In this document: piece by piece, positions 26,454-37,054 of the stretch
Layout of the letters: each line of letters begins with the position of its first letter
Position numbering within the stretch: position 1 is the first letter of the stretch
DNA from: Pseudomonas fluorescens Q2-87
Lineage (GTDB): Bacteria; Pseudomonadota; Gammaproteobacteria; Pseudomonadales; Pseudomonadaceae
Assembly: GCF_000281895.1 (NCBI RefSeq)
Contig: NZ_CM001558.1
Location: 2,236,556-2,300,555 of the forward strand
Length of the DNA stretch: 64,000 bases
Reading direction: 5' to 3'
The notes under the pieces: model-generated
Told to the model about the DNA's origin: nothing
What the model saw: the letters and a program-made list of their open reading frames with translations, nothing else
The model's database searches: none
Translations under genes and position numbers: made by a program

Positions 26454-27839
26454 CTACAGATGCAACGCATGCCCCAACGCCCGCAACGCCGCTTCCTGCA
26501 CGGCCTCACCGAGCGTCGGATGGGCATGGATGGTGCCGGCGATGTCCTCCAGGCGTGCGCCCATTTCCAATGACTGGCCGAACGCGGTGGACAGCTCGGA
26601 CACGCCCACGCCGACCGCCTGCCAGCCGACAATCAGATGATTGTCCCGGCGCGCCACGACCCGCACGAAACCGCTTTTCGATTCCAGGGTCATTGCCCGG
26701 CCATTGGCGGCGAACGGGAAATTGGAAACGATGCAATCGAGCCCGGCCGCCTTGGCTTCGTCCGGCATCTTGCCGACCACCACCAGTTCCGGATCGGTAA
26801 AGCACACCGCCGCGATGGCCGTCGGGTTGAACTCACGATGCTGGCCGGCGATCAGTTCGGCGACCATTTCGCCCTGGGCCATGGCCCGGTGAGCGAGCAT
26901 CGGTTCGCCGCTCAGGTCGCCGATGGCCCAGACGTTGCGCATGCTGGTCTGGCAGCGGTGGTCGATTTTCACTGCCGAACCGTTCATCGCCAAGTCCAGC
27001 GCTTCAAGGTTCCAGCCCTGGGTGTTGGGTTTGCGCCCGACCGCCACCAGCACCCGGTCAGTGGCCAGGTTCAACGTGTCACCCTGGGGATCGCGCACCT
27101 GCAACGTGCTGGCCTGGGCATCGAAGCCTTCGACGCTGTGCTTGAGATAAAGCTTCACGCCCAGTTGTTTGAGCGCCTCGTGCACCGGTTGGGTCAATTC
27201 ACCGTCGTAGGCTGGCAAGATCCGTTCCTGTGCTTCGACCACGCTGACTTCGGCGCCGAGCTTACGATAGGCAATGCCCAGCTCCAGGCCGATGTAGCCT
27301 CCGCCGACGACCACCAGATGCTTGGGCACCGAGGTCGGGGCGAGGGCTTCGGTGGAGGAAATGATCGGCCCGCCCACCGGCAGCATCGGCAGGTTGACGC
27401 TTTTCGAGCCGGTGGCCAGCAGCAGGTGTTCGCATTGGATACGGGTGTCGCCAACTTCGACGGTCTTGCCGTCGAGCACCTTGGCCCAGCCATGGATGAC
27501 CTGGACCTTGTGCTTTTTCAACAATGCCGCGACGCCCGTGGTCAGGCGATCGACGATGCTATCCTTCCATTCCACGCTCTTGCCGATGTCCAGGGTCGGC
27601 GCCGACACCGTGATGCCCAGGGCTGAGCCCTGGCTGTGGTGTCGGGTCTGGTGGAACTGCTCGGCCACGTGAATCAATGCCTTGGACGGGATGCAGCCGA
27701 TGTTCAAGCACGTGCCGCCCAATGCCTGGCCTTCCACCAGGATGGTCGAGATGCCCAACTGGCCGGCGCGGATCGCCGCCACATAGCCGCCGGGGCCGCC
27801 GCCGATGATCAGCAGCGTGGTGTTCAAAGTCTGTTGCAT
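26454..27839 (-). CDS. lpdV: Dihydrolipoyl dehydrogenase of the branched-chain keto-acid complex (E3)
   Basis: A 461-residue pyridine nucleotide-disulfide oxidoreductase. FAD motif [14 protein letters not shown] at the N-terminus, redox-active disulfide [18 protein letters not shown] motif [10 protein letters not shown], and the C-terminal dimer motif with the catalytic HAHPTLGE. It reoxidises lipoamide on BkdB and passes electrons to NAD. Three bases separate it from bkdB, and it is the last gene of the bkd operon, which identifies it as LpdV rather than the pyruvate or glycine-cleavage E3. Confidence 0.95.
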   Translation of the reverse strand: MQQTLNTTLLIIGGGPGGYVAAIRAGQLGISTILVEGQALGGTCLNIGCIPSKALIHVAEQFHQTRHHSQGSALGITVSAPTLDIGKSVEWKDSIVDRLTTGVAALLKKHKVQVIHGWAKVLDGKTVEVGDTRIQCEHLLLATGSKSVNLPMLPVGGPIISSTEALAPTSVPKHLVVVGGGYIGLELGIAYRKLGAEVSVVEAQERILPAYDGELTQPVHEALKQLGVKLYLKHSVEGFDAQASTLQVRDPQGDTLNLATDRVLVAVGRKPNTQGWNLEALDLAMNGSAVKIDHRCQTSMRNVWAIGDLSGEPMLAHRAMAQGEMVAELIAGQHREFNPTAIAAVCFTDPELVVVGKMPDEAKAAGLDCIVSNFPFAANGRAMTLESKSGFVRVVARRDNHLIVGWQAVGVGVSELSTAFGQSLEMGARLEDIAGTIHAHPTLGEAVQEAALRALGHALHL

Positions 27840-27842
27840 TCG

Positions 27843-29117
27843 TTACTCCACGAACAGCGTTGCGGGTTGTTCGAGCAGGCCGCGCAGGGCCTGGATGAAT
27901 TGCGCCGCGTCCATGCCGTCGACCACCCGGTGATCGAAGGAACTGGAGAGGTTCATCATCTTGCGGATGACGATCTGGCCTTTGACGACCATGGGCCGCT
28001 CGACGATTTTGTTCACGCCGACGATTGCCACTTCCGGCAGGTTCAGCACGGGTGTGCTGACAATGCCGCCCAACGCCCCGAGGCTGGTCAGGGTGATGGT
28101 CGAACCGGACAGCTCATCGCGACTGGCCTTGCCATTGCGGGCCGCCGTGGCCAGGCGCGAGATCTCCGCCGCGCTGTCCCACAGGCTACGGGCTTCGGCG
28201 TGACGCACCACTGGCACCATCAAGCCAACGTCGCTCTGGGTGGCGACGCCCACGTGCACCGCGCCTGAGCGGTGGATGACCTGGGCTTCGTCGTCGTAGC
28301 GCGCATTCATCTGTGGGAAATCCCGCAGGGCCACGACCAGCGCGCGCACCAAAAATGGCAGCAGTGTCAGCTTGCCGCGACTGGCGCCGTGTTTCTCATT
28401 CAAATGAACCCGCAGTTCTTCGAGGGCCGTCACGTCGATTTCCTCGACGTAGCTGAAATGGGCGGCGCGCTGGGTCGCGTCCTGCATGCGCTGGGCGATC
28501 TTGCGGCGCATGCCGATCACCGGGATCTGTTGGTCATCGTGGCGTTCGGCATAGCCCGAACCGCCCTTGGCCTGGGTCGATGGACCTTGGGCCAGATAGG
28601 CTTCGAGATCTTCATGCAGCACGCGGCCGGCCGGGCCGCTGCCCTGGACCAGGCGCAGTTGAATGCCCAGGTCCAGCGCGTGCTTGCGCACGGCCGGCGA
28701 GGCCAATGGGCGTTCTTCTGGATTGCGGGCCACGGGGGCCACGGCGGCGCAGCGTGGCGCGGCGACGGTTTTTTCCGGGGCCGGTTCAGACGTTGTAACG
28801 GGCGCAGGCTTTGGGGCCTGCACTGTGGCAGTCGATTTTGCCGGTTCGTTCAAGCTTTCCTTTACGTTGCCGGCGCCTTCCACTTCAATACGGATCAGTT
28901 CGCTGCCCACCGCCATCACTTCACCCGGCTCGCCGCCCAAGGCGATAACCCGACCGTGTACGGGTGAGGGGATGTCGACCATGGCTTTGTCGGTCATGAC
29001 ATCGGCCAGCACCTGGTCTTCGACCACCATGTCGCCCACCTTGACGTGCCACACCGACAGTTCAACTTCGGCGATGCCTTCGCCAATGTCCGGCATCTTG
29101 ATAACGTGCGTGCCCAT
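27843..29117 (-). CDS. bkdB: Branched-chain keto-acid dehydrogenase E2 (dihydrolipoyl acyltransferase)
   Basis: A 424-residue E2 protein. The lipoyl domain has the modified lysine in VMTDKAMVDIPSP (about residue 44). A flexible Ala/Pro/Val-rich linker follows, then a peripheral-subunit-binding domain (ASPAVRKHALDLGIQLRLVQGSGPAGRVLHEDL), then the catalytic domain ending with SFDHRVVDGMDAAQF, whose His-Asp pair is the acyltransferase site. It transfers branched acyl groups to CoA. GGAGG lies five bases before the start, just after bkdA2. Confidence 0.95.
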   Translation of the reverse strand: MGTHVIKMPDIGEGIAEVELSVWHVKVGDMVVEDQVLADVMTDKAMVDIPSPVHGRVIALGGEPGEVMAVGSELIRIEVEGAGNVKESLNEPAKSTATVQAPKPAPVTTSEPAPEKTVAAPRCAAVAPVARNPEERPLASPAVRKHALDLGIQLRLVQGSGPAGRVLHEDLEAYLAQGPSTQAKGGSGYAERHDDQQIPVIGMRRKIAQRMQDATQRAAHFSYVEEIDVTALEELRVHLNEKHGASRGKLTLLPFLVRALVVALRDFPQMNARYDDEAQVIHRSGAVHVGVATQSDVGLMVPVVRHAEARSLWDSAAEISRLATAARNGKASRDELSGSTITLTSLGALGGIVSTPVLNLPEVAIVGVNKIVERPMVVKGQIVIRKMMNLSSSFDHRVVDGMDAAQFIQALRGLLEQPATLFVE

Positions 29118-30176
29118 TCAGACCTCCATGACCCGTTTCAACGCCGCGCCCACACGGGACGGCCCTGGGAAATACGCCCACTCCTGCGCATGCGGGTAGG
29201 GAGTGTCCCAACCGGTGACGCGCTCGATCGGCGCTTCCAGGTGATGGAAGCAATGCTCTTGGACCAGCGACACCAACTCGGCACCAAAACCGCAGGTACG
29301 GGTGGCTTCGTGGACGATCACGCAGCGGCCGGTCTTCTTCACCGACTTGACAATGGTCTCCAGATCCAACGGCCACAGGCTGCGCAAGTCGATGACTTCG
29401 GCGTCGATGCCGGTTTCCTCGGCGGCGACCTGGGACACATAGACCGTGGTGCCGTAGGTCAGGATGGTCACGTCCTTGCCCGGACGGGTGATGGCGGCGA
29501 CGTCCAGCGGCACGGTGTAATAACCGTCCGGCACTTGTGCCGAAGGGTGTTTGGACCACGGCGTCACCGGGCGGTCATGGTGGCCGTCGAACGGGCCGTT
29601 ATACAGGCGCTTGGGTTCGAGAAAGATCACCGGGTCATCGTTTTCGATGGAGGCGATCAGCAGGCCCTTGGCGTCGTAGGGGTTGGAGGGCATCACGGTG
29701 CGCAGGCCGCAGACCTGGGTGAACATCGCCTCGATGCTCTGGCTGTGGGTCTGGCCGCCGTAGATACCGCCGCCGCAGGGCATGCGCAAGGTCATCGGCG
29801 CGGTGAACTCGCCGGCCGAGCGATAGCGCAGGCGCGCTGCCTCGGAAATGATCTGGTCCGACGCCGGGTAGACGTAGTCGGCGAACTGGATCTCGGCGAC
29901 CGGCCGCAGGCCATAGGCGCCCATGCCCACCGCCACGCCGACGATGCCGCTTTCGGAGATCGGCGCGTCGAACACCCGCGAAGTGCCGTACTTGTTCTGC
30001 AGGCCTTCGGTGCAGCGAAACACGCCGCCGAAGTAGCCCACGTCCTGGCCGAACACCACGACGTTGTCGTCGCGCTCGAGCATCACGTCCATGGCCGAGC
30101 GCAGGGCCTGGATCATGGTCATGGTGGTAGTGGTCATGGCGGTGTCCAACGCAATATTGTTGTTGTGATCGTTCAT
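29118..30176 (-). CDS. bkdA2: Branched-chain keto-acid dehydrogenase E1 beta
   Basis: A 352-residue E1 beta subunit. Transketolase-type pyrimidine domain (residues about 20-190, with VVVFGQDVGYFGGVFRCTEGL and FDAPISESGIVGVAVGMG) and transketolase C-terminal domain (DVTILTYGTTVYVSQVAAEE). It binds the thiamine diphosphate pyrimidine ring together with BkdA1 and helps decarboxylate the keto acids of valine, leucine and isoleucine. One base separates it from bkdA1. Confidence 0.95.
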   Translation of the reverse strand: MNDHNNNIALDTAMTTTTMTMIQALRSAMDVMLERDDNVVVFGQDVGYFGGVFRCTEGLQNKYGTSRVFDAPISESGIVGVAVGMGAYGLRPVAEIQFADYVYPASDQIISEAARLRYRSAGEFTAPMTLRMPCGGGIYGGQTHSQSIEAMFTQVCGLRTVMPSNPYDAKGLLIASIENDDPVIFLEPKRLYNGPFDGHHDRPVTPWSKHPSAQVPDGYYTVPLDVAAITRPGKDVTILTYGTTVYVSQVAAEETGIDAEVIDLRSLWPLDLETIVKSVKKTGRCVIVHEATRTCGFGAELVSLVQEHCFHHLEAPIERVTGWDTPYPHAQEWAYFPGPSRVGAALKRVMEV

Positions 30177-30177
30177 G

Positions 30178-31419
<1,242 letters not shown>

Positions 31420-31466
31420 CTACGCTCGATCTTGTGAATTTCTTGTAGTGGGCGCGCTAGCTGACG

Positions 31467-31489
31467 AATTTCCCCGGGTAAGGGAAATT
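31467..31489. promoter_or_regulatory. Inverted repeat in the bkdA1-bkdR divergent promoter region
   Basis: Arms AATTTCCC and GGGAAATT around a 7-base spacer, in the AT-rich 192-base gap between bkdA1 and bkdR. A likely binding site for BkdR, an Lrp-type protein known to bind several sites in this region in P. putida. The symmetry is seen; the binding is inferred. Confidence 0.45.
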
Positions 31490-31557
31490 GTCCTACAACA
31501 ATCATAGGCTCGACGCAGAAGAATATTTTTCTCTGTTAGCTTGCTGTTCAGATCATT

Positions 31558-31576
31558 TGCAGATAAAAAATCTGCA
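31558..31576. promoter_or_regulatory. Second inverted repeat upstream of bkdR
   Basis: TGCAGAT, five A residues, ATCTGCA, located 30 bases before the bkdR start. It is well placed for autorepression of bkdR. Its sequence differs from the repeat at 31467-31489, so both being BkdR sites is not certain. Confidence 0.45.
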
Positions 31577-31605
31577 CAACGATAAAAAACAGGATTATTT
31601 GTCTC

Positions 31606-32094
31606 ATGCGTAAATTGGATCGCACCGACATCGGCATTCTGAACAGCCTTCAGGAAAACGCCCGTATCACCAACGCCGATCTGGCCCGCTCAGTGAATCT
31701 TTCACCGACGCCGTGCTTCAACCGGGTCCGGGCCATGGAGGAGTTGGGGGTGATCCGCGAGCAGGTGACCTTGCTCGATGCCGATATGCTGGGCTTGCAC
31801 GTCAACGTGTTCATCCATGTCAGCCTGGAGAAGCAGGTGGAGGAGGCGCTGCAGCATTTCGAAGAGGCGATCTCCGACCGGCCGGAGGTGATGGAGTGCT
31901 ACTTGATGGCCGGCGATCCGGATTATCTGATCCGCGTGCTGGTGCCGACGATCCAGTCGTTGGAGCGGTTCATGATGGATTTTTTGACCAAGGTCCCGGG
32001 GGTGGCGAACATCCGTTCGAGCTTTGCCCTCAAGCAGGTGCGCTATAAGACCGCGTTGCCGCTGCCGGCCAATGGCTTGACGTTGGGGACTTGA
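31606..32094 (+). CDS. bkdR: Lrp-family regulator BkdR
   Basis: A 162-residue Lrp/AsnC protein: N-terminal helix-turn-helix ([42 protein letters not shown]) and C-terminal RAM ligand domain ([19 protein letters not shown]). Divergence from bkdA1 identifies it as BkdR, the activator of the bkd operon that responds to branched-chain amino acids in P. putida. The gap between the two genes is AT-rich and contains two inverted repeats. Confidence 0.93.
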   Translation: MRKLDRTDIGILNSLQENARITNADLARSVNLSPTPCFNRVRAMEELGVIREQVTLLDADMLGLHVNVFIHVSLEKQVEEALQHFEEAISDRPEVMECYLMAGDPDYLIRVLVPTIQSLERFMMDFLTKVPGVANIRSSFALKQVRYKTALPLPANGLTLGT

Positions 32095-32111
32095 ACCAAA
32101 AGGCTTTTAGG

Positions 32112-32236
32112 GCCGCTTCGCGCCCCAGCGGGAGCAAGCGCCCTCGCCACAGGATGGGGTTTGGGCCGGCCACCGACTCGCCAACCACTCATTTCCCGTG
32201 GCGAGGGAGCTTGCTCCCGCTGGGCTGCGCAGCAGC
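32112..32236. repeat. REPIN, family 2
   Basis: Two inverted family-2 cores between the convergent bkdR and metallo-hydrolase genes. The left copy carries a variant (AAGCGCCCTCGCCAC in place of AAGCTCCCTCGCCAC), the same variant seen in the right copy near 63570. Confidence 0.8.
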
Positions 32237-32245
32237 CCCCAATTT

Positions 32246-33109
32246 CTAAAGCTGGTTGATCGGGATTTTCAGGTAGATCACACCGTTGTCTTCAGCAGGC
32301 GGCAGGTGACCGGCCCGCACATTCACCTGGATCGCCGGCAACAACAGTGTAGGCATGCCCAACGTCTTGTCCCGCTCGGTGCGCATGGTCACGAACGTAG
32401 CCTCGTCGACCCCATCGTGAATATGGATGTTGTGCTGGCGCTGCTCACCTACGGTACTCATGCAATGGGGCTCGCGGTGCTCCGGGGGATAGTCGTGGCA
32501 CACGTACAGGCGAACGCCGGCGGGGAAGGCCAGCAGCTTGCGGATCGAGGCGTAGAGTTGCTGGGCGTTGCCGCCGGGGAAGTCGCAGCGGGCGGTGCCT
32601 ACGTCCGGCATGAACAGCGTGTCGCCCACCAGAATCACGTCGCCGTCGATCAGATAGGCCATGTCTGCCGGAGTGTGGCCGGGCACGTGCAGCGCGGTGG
32701 CCTTGAGGTTGCCGATGGAGAAGGACTCGTCGGCAGCGAATAGGTGATCGAACTGCGAGCCGTCCACCGCGAATTGCGGTTCGAGGTTGAACAACGCCTT
32801 GAAGACGCCCTGGACCTGGTTGATGGACTGACCGATGGCGATCTTGCCGCCCAGTTTCTGGCGCAGGTAGGGCGCGGCGGACAGATGATCGGCATGGGCA
32901 TGGGTTTCCAGCAGCCATTGCACGGTCAGCCGGTGCTCGTGGACGAAGGCAATGATGCGGTCGGCCTGTTCGGTGGCGCTGCGTCCCGAAGTCGGGTCGT
33001 AGTCGAGCACTGGATCGACCACCGCGCATTGCCCACCGTCGTGCTCAAAAATGACGTGGGTGTAAGTCTTTGAGGCGGGGTCGAGAAAGCTTTGGATCTG
33101 CGCGGGCAT
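32246..33109 (-). CDS. Persulfide dioxygenase-like MBL-fold hydrolase (ETHE1/Blh type)
   Basis: A 287-residue metallo-beta-lactamase-fold protein. Metal ligands are visible: THAHADH (His70, His72, Asp74, His75), PGHTPADM (His145), GDTLFMPDVGTARCDF (Asp163) and VCHDYPPEHRE (His205). The GTARCDFPGG motif is typical of ETHE1-like persulfide dioxygenases and of the Blh proteins, which oxidise glutathione persulfide to sulfite. Lack of a rhodanese domain separates it from CstB. It is divergent from a TauE/SafE sulfite-exporter-type gene, a pairing known from bigR/blh loci, although no BigR-like ArsR gene is in view. Confidence 0.85.
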   Translation of the reverse strand: MPAQIQSFLDPASKTYTHVIFEHDGGQCAVVDPVLDYDPTSGRSATEQADRIIAFVHEHRLTVQWLLETHAHADHLSAAPYLRQKLGGKIAIGQSINQVQGVFKALFNLEPQFAVDGSQFDHLFAADESFSIGNLKATALHVPGHTPADMAYLIDGDVILVGDTLFMPDVGTARCDFPGGNAQQLYASIRKLLAFPAGVRLYVCHDYPPEHREPHCMSTVGEQRQHNIHIHDGVDEATFVTMRTERDKTLGMPTLLLPAIQVNVRAGHLPPAEDNGVIYLKIPINQL

Positions 33110-33158
33110 GACAGCGAACCTGTGCGGGAAGAACTCATGAAAGGGCTGCTATGCAGCC

Positions 33159-33184
33159 CCGCGGGAGCAAGCTCCCTCGCCACA
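33159..33184. repeat. Single family-2 REP
   Basis: One half only (GCGGGAGCAAGCTCCCTCGC), upstream of the metallo-hydrolase gene, with no inverted partner nearby. It lies within the divergent promoter region of the hydrolase and TauE genes. Confidence 0.65.
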
Positions 33185-33274
33185 TACCAATCTAAAATAG
33201 CTTGTTGCAACGCTTGGGACTTACAACATATGGTCCGCAGCTTAATGAGGGCCAAGGCGTCCTGCAAATGCGAT

Positions 33275-33294
33275 CACACCTGCCAACAGGTGTG
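33275..33294. promoter_or_regulatory. Perfect palindrome upstream of the TauE/SafE gene
   Basis: CACACCTGCCAACAGGTGTG has 8-base perfect arms and a 4-base centre, ending 19 bases before the tauE-like start and sharing the gap with the divergent persulfide-dioxygenase-like gene. It is a candidate operator for a persulfide- or sulfite-sensing repressor, or the base of a 5' RNA hairpin. No regulator gene is adjacent. Confidence 0.5.
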
Positions 33295-33313
33295 CGCGGC
33301 TTGAGAGAACCTT

Positions 33314-34114
33314 ATGTTACTGGCAAGTTTTTTTGGTGTAGTCATGGGCCTGGTGCTCGGCCTGACGGGGGCGGGCGGTGGCATCCTGGCGGTGCCGGCG
33401 TTGGTATTGGGCCTGGGATGGAGCATGACCCAAGCCGCCCCGGTGGCGTTGTTCGCGGTGGGCAGCGCCGCCGCAGTGGGGGCCATCGACGGGCTGCGCC
33501 ATGGCCTGGTGCGCTATCGCGCGGCGTTGCTGATCGCGCTACTCGGGGCGGTGTTTTCGCCGCTGGGCATCTACGTTGCTCATCAGCTCTCGGAAAAAAT
33601 CCTGATGATGCTGTTCAGCCTGTTGATGGTGCTGGTGGCGGCGCGCATGTTGCGTCGCGAAAGCGTACAACCAGGCCCCAGCGACCACGGCGCGGCCAGT
33701 TGGGGCCAGAAAAATTGCATGCTCGACCGCGAGACCGGGCGCCTGGCCTGGACCGGCCGATGCACCGCCACGTTGTCGGCGTTGGGCGCGGTGACCGGGA
33801 TGGTCTCGGGATTGCTCGGCGTCGGCGGTGGCTTTCTGATCGTGCCGGCGTTCAAGCAACTGACCGATGTGCAGATGCGCGGGATCGTCGCGACGTCCTT
33901 GATGGTCATCAGCCTGATTTCGTTGATCGGTGTAGTAGGTGCGTTTCATGCCGGGGTAAGCATCGACCGGGTCGGCGGCGTGTTTATCGCGGCGAGCATT
34001 CTCGGCATGGTGTTGGGCCGACGGCTATCGGCCCATGTCCCGGCCCGGGCATTGCAGGTGGGGTTTGCGGCGGTGTGCCTGGGGGTGGCGGTGTTCATGT
34101 GGGTGCGGGCGTAG
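33314..34114 (+). CDS. TauE/SafE family sulfite/organosulfonate exporter
   Basis: A 266-residue inner-membrane protein with about eight hydrophobic segments in two repeated halves. Each half starts with a glycine-rich motif (GLVLGLTGAGGGILAVPALV and GMVSGLLGVGGGFLIVPAF), the mark of the TauE/SafE (DUF81) family. Members export sulfite or sulfonates. The divergent neighbour is a likely persulfide dioxygenase that would produce sulfite, so the pair may detoxify sulfane sulfur (inference). Confidence 0.9.
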   Translation: MLLASFFGVVMGLVLGLTGAGGGILAVPALVLGLGWSMTQAAPVALFAVGSAAAVGAIDGLRHGLVRYRAALLIALLGAVFSPLGIYVAHQLSEKILMMLFSLLMVLVAARMLRRESVQPGPSDHGAASWGQKNCMLDRETGRLAWTGRCTATLSALGAVTGMVSGLLGVGGGFLIVPAFKQLTDVQMRGIVATSLMVISLISLIGVVGAFHAGVSIDRVGGVFIAASILGMVLGRRLSAHVPARALQVGFAAVCLGVAVFMWVRA

Positions 34115-34140
34115 CTACCAAGAACCTCGGTTGCACAGGG

Positions 34141-35010
34141 TCATAGCAGCCTGCACTGCATCGAAAACCCCAGCGTCACCGATTCCCCCTGCCTCAACAA
34201 GCGCAACCCCGGCCGTCCTGGCAGGTGGTGGGCGTTGACCGGATGGCTGACCGGTTCGATGCAGAAGAACCCCAGGTCCACCGGACAGTACAGCAGGAAA
34301 TAATCGCAGCCGCTGGCCCGGCACTCCAGCTCGTAGCCCAGGTCTGGCTGCTGGATCAGGCAGTGCCCATTCCAACCGCCGAAGCCGTTGTCGACAAGCG
34401 TGTTGGGCAGTGAGCGCAGGTTCTCGAAGTTCCACTGATCAGGGACGTCGATCCGTTCCGTGGGCAGCTTCGCGGTGTCGCACATCCAGACTTCAGTTGC
34501 GCGGGTTTGCAGGCGTGTGCCGGCGGTGCGCGGGAAATACGGGTGCAAGCCCAGCCCATGCCAGGCGGGTTGTTCCGCCATGTGGGTGACGTGCATCGCG
34601 AGGTGCAACTGGCCGCTGCTCAAGCGGATGCGCAGGCTGGCGCAGTAGGCGAACGGGTACTGGCTGTCGAGCTGCAGCAACACTTCCTGGGCACTTTGTT
34701 CGGTCACTTGCCATGGCTGTTGCCAGGCGCTGCCGTGGATTGGAAAGGGATCGTTGGGGCTGTTGGGTTCCAGGGCGAGCCAGCCGCCGGGGCAATCGAA
34801 ACCACCCTCGGCGATCCGGTTCGACCATGGGATCAACGGAAAACCGCCGAGCTTGCCGGGCAGGCCGTTTTCCACGGCGTTCGGAGCCGGGGGACGTAGC
34901 AGCGGCGCGCCGTTACTGCGCAGCGTCCAGTCGACCAGGCTGGCGCCCAGATGCGGGGCCAAGGTGAGGCGGGTCAGTTCGTCTTCGAGGTGCAGAAGAG
35001 GTGGGCTCAT
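34141..35010 (-). CDS. Aldose 1-epimerase family protein
   Basis: A 289-residue galactose mutarotase-like protein. It opens MSPPLLHLEDELTRLTLAPHLGASLVDWTL, has the substrate-arginine motif LIPWSNRIAEGGF, HGSAWQQPW, and the catalytic histidine in GLGLHPYFPR; a late CIEPVSHPVNAHHL block matches the family. It likely interconverts sugar anomers in the cytoplasm. The start is ATG 35010; the open frame continues upstream through a REPIN but shows no protein character. It is the last gene on the strand of the uronate locus, separated from dctM by a REPIN, so it may act on the same hexuronates. Confidence 0.85.
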   Translation of the reverse strand: MSPPLLHLEDELTRLTLAPHLGASLVDWTLRSNGAPLLRPPAPNAVENGLPGKLGGFPLIPWSNRIAEGGFDCPGGWLALEPNSPNDPFPIHGSAWQQPWQVTEQSAQEVLLQLDSQYPFAYCASLRIRLSSGQLHLAMHVTHMAEQPAWHGLGLHPYFPRTAGTRLQTRATEVWMCDTAKLPTERIDVPDQWNFENLRSLPNTLVDNGFGGWNGHCLIQQPDLGYELECRASGCDYFLLYCPVDLGFFCIEPVSHPVNAHHLPGRPGLRLLRQGESVTLGFSMQCRLL

Positions 35011-35042
35011 GGTGGTCGCGTCCGTCGAGTGGGGAAGCCTGT

Positions 35043-35144
35043 GTGGCGAGGGAGCTTGCTCCCGCTCGGCTGCGAAGCAGACGCCCTGCGTTGGAACCGG
35101 ATGGGCCTGCTGTGCAGTCCAGCGGGAGCAAGCTCCCTCGCCAC
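35043..35144. repeat. REPIN, family 2
   Basis: Inverted pair of family-2 cores between the TRAP large-permease gene and the aldose-1-epimerase-like gene. Confidence 0.85.
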
Positions 35145-35171
35145 AAGGGGGCTTGCTTGCTGATGGAATGG

Positions 35172-36452
35172 TTACAACACCAGATGCGGCAGCCACAGCG
35201 AGATGGCCGGAATGTAGGTCACGAGCATCAGCACCACGAACAGCATGGCGTAGAACGGCAGCAGGGCCTTGACGGTGCTTTCGATACTGACCTTGCCAAT
35301 GGCGGAGCCCACGAACAGCACCGCGCCCACCGGTGGGGTAATCAGGCCGATACCCAGGTTCACCAGCATGATCATGCCGAACTGCACCGGGTCCACACCG
35401 ATGCCCACAATCACTGGCATCAGGATCGGCGTCAGGATCAGGATCAGCGGCGCCATGTCCATCACGGTGCCCAGCAGCAGCAGCATCACGTTGATGCACA
35501 TCAGGATCACGTAGCGGTTATCCGACAGCGTCAGGAACATCGTGGTGATTTTCGCCGGGATCTCCATCAGCGTCATGATGTAGCCGAAGCTGGCGGCGAA
35601 GCCGATCAGGATCATCACGATAGAGATGGTGCGTACCGTACGGTGCATCAGTTTCGGCAACTCGCTCCATTTGTAGTCGCGGTAGATGCACATGGTCACG
35701 AAGAATGCCCACACCACGGCGATCGCGGCCGATTCGGTGGCGGTGAAAATGCCCGAGAGAATGCCGCCCAGGATGATGAACAAGGTCATCATGCCCCACA
35801 TGGCTTCCTTGCAGATCTTCAACGCTTCTTTGAGCGGGATCACTTCGCCCTTGGGGTAATTGCGCTTCTTCGCAAAAACCAGGCACAGCGCCATCAGGCA
35901 AAGGTTCATCATGATGCCGGGGACGATGCCGGCCATGAACAATGAACCGATCGAGACGGTGCCGCCCGCGGCGAGCGAGTACAGCACAGCGTTATGGCTT
36001 GGCGGCGTGAGCAGTGCTTGTACCGAACCGCTGACGGTCACGGCGGTGGCGTACTCCCGCGGATAACCTTGGCGTGTCATTTCCGGAATCAGTACCGAAC
36101 CGACCGAGGCGGTGTCGGCAACCGAGGAGCCCGAGATTGCACCGAAGAAACTCGACGCCACGAGGTTGACCAAAGACAGGCCACCGCGCACGAACCCCAC
36201 CAGTACACTGGCGAATGCCACCAGTCGGCGGGACATGCCACCCTCGGCCATGATCGCGCCCGCGAGGACGAAGAAGGGAATGGCCAGCAGCGAGAATTTG
36301 TTCACCCCGCCCGTCACCTGGATCATCATGGCTTGGAACGGGATGTCGATCCAGAATGCACCGATCAGTGCAGAGGCACCGAGGGCGTAGGCCACGGGCA
36401 TGCCGATCATGATCAACAACAAAAAACTGCCCAGCAGAATCAGAGCGTCCAT
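35172..36452 (-). CDS. TRAP transporter large permease (DctM type)
   Basis: A 426-residue inner-membrane protein with about 12 hydrophobic segments, from the DctM family. Motifs include the N-terminal LGSFLLLIMIGMPVAYALG, GAISGSSVADTASVGSVLIPEM and LGIGLITPPVGAVLFVGSAIG. It forms the ion-coupled translocation pathway and works with DctQ and DctP just upstream. The DctQ stop and this start share a base (TAATG). The placement beside uronate dehydrogenase suggests glucuronate or galacturonate as substrate (inference). Confidence 0.93.
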   Translation of the reverse strand: MDALILLGSFLLLIMIGMPVAYALGASALIGAFWIDIPFQAMMIQVTGGVNKFSLLAIPFFVLAGAIMAEGGMSRRLVAFASVLVGFVRGGLSLVNLVASSFFGAISGSSVADTASVGSVLIPEMTRQGYPREYATAVTVSGSVQALLTPPSHNAVLYSLAAGGTVSIGSLFMAGIVPGIMMNLCLMALCLVFAKKRNYPKGEVIPLKEALKICKEAMWGMMTLFIILGGILSGIFTATESAAIAVVWAFFVTMCIYRDYKWSELPKLMHRTVRTISIVMILIGFAASFGYIMTLMEIPAKITTMFLTLSDNRYVILMCINVMLLLLGTVMDMAPLILILTPILMPVIVGIGVDPVQFGMIMLVNLGIGLITPPVGAVLFVGSAIGKVSIESTVKALLPFYAMLFVVLMLVTYIPAISLWLPHLVL

Positions 36453-36979
36453 TAAGCGGCACCTTCGTTTTCTTCAACCAGGTCGAACTGCACGACCCGA
36501 CGCTGGCTTTGATCGCCCAGCAAGAGTTTTTCCAGCACAAAAATCAACGTCAGGAAGCCACCGATCGGTATCGGCATGTACGTGATGCCGACGCGCAGGG
36601 TAGGGATGGCGCTCATGAATTGATTCCACGTGGTCATGCACAGCTTGGTGCCCCACACGGTCATGAAAATGCACACCGCTGCCATCAACAGCTGGGAGAC
36701 AACCGATGCGGCGGTTCTCAAGTGAGGCGGCATGCGAGAGGTAACCATGTCCACGGCCATGTGCGAGCCGGAGCGGTAGCTGGCGGCGGCACCGATGAAG
36801 GTGAACACGATCATCAGCAGGATCGCGGTAGGTTCCGGCCAGCTCGAGCCTGAGCCGAGCACGTAGCGGGCAAACACCCCCCAAGGGATCATCAGCGCAA
36901 CGGCAAGGACAGAAAGGCCGGCCACCCAGATGCACGTCATGTAAATCTTATCGTTGATACGCAGCAGCAAATTCTTCAT
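36452..36979 (-). CDS. TRAP transporter small permease (DctQ type)
   Basis: A 175-residue membrane protein with four hydrophobic segments and the DctQ features YVLGSGSSWPEPTAILLMIVFTFIGAAASYRSGSHM. I start it at ATG 36979, which has GGTGGA upstream; the longer frame from 37036 adds a basic stretch without family similarity. It couples the large permease to the binding protein. Overlap with dctM ensures joint translation. Confidence 0.9.
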   Translation of the reverse strand: MKNLLLRINDKIYMTCIWVAGLSVLAVALMIPWGVFARYVLGSGSSWPEPTAILLMIVFTFIGAAASYRSGSHMAVDMVTSRMPPHLRTAASVVSQLLMAAVCIFMTVWGTKLCMTTWNQFMSAIPTLRVGITYMPIPIGGFLTLIFVLEKLLLGDQSQRRVVQFDLVEENEGAA

Positions 36980-37054
36980 CGGGTTCCACCGTAACCGGGC
37001 GCGCCTTTTAACCGCAGGCGCGCCCAGCCGTTTCATTAGTACAGATTGAGGGAC

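Noticed and set aside
32198..33290. Possible CRISPR-like repeat signal from many similar palindromes
   Set aside because: The repeats are dispersed single or paired REPs with variable spacing, no regular spacers and no cas genes.
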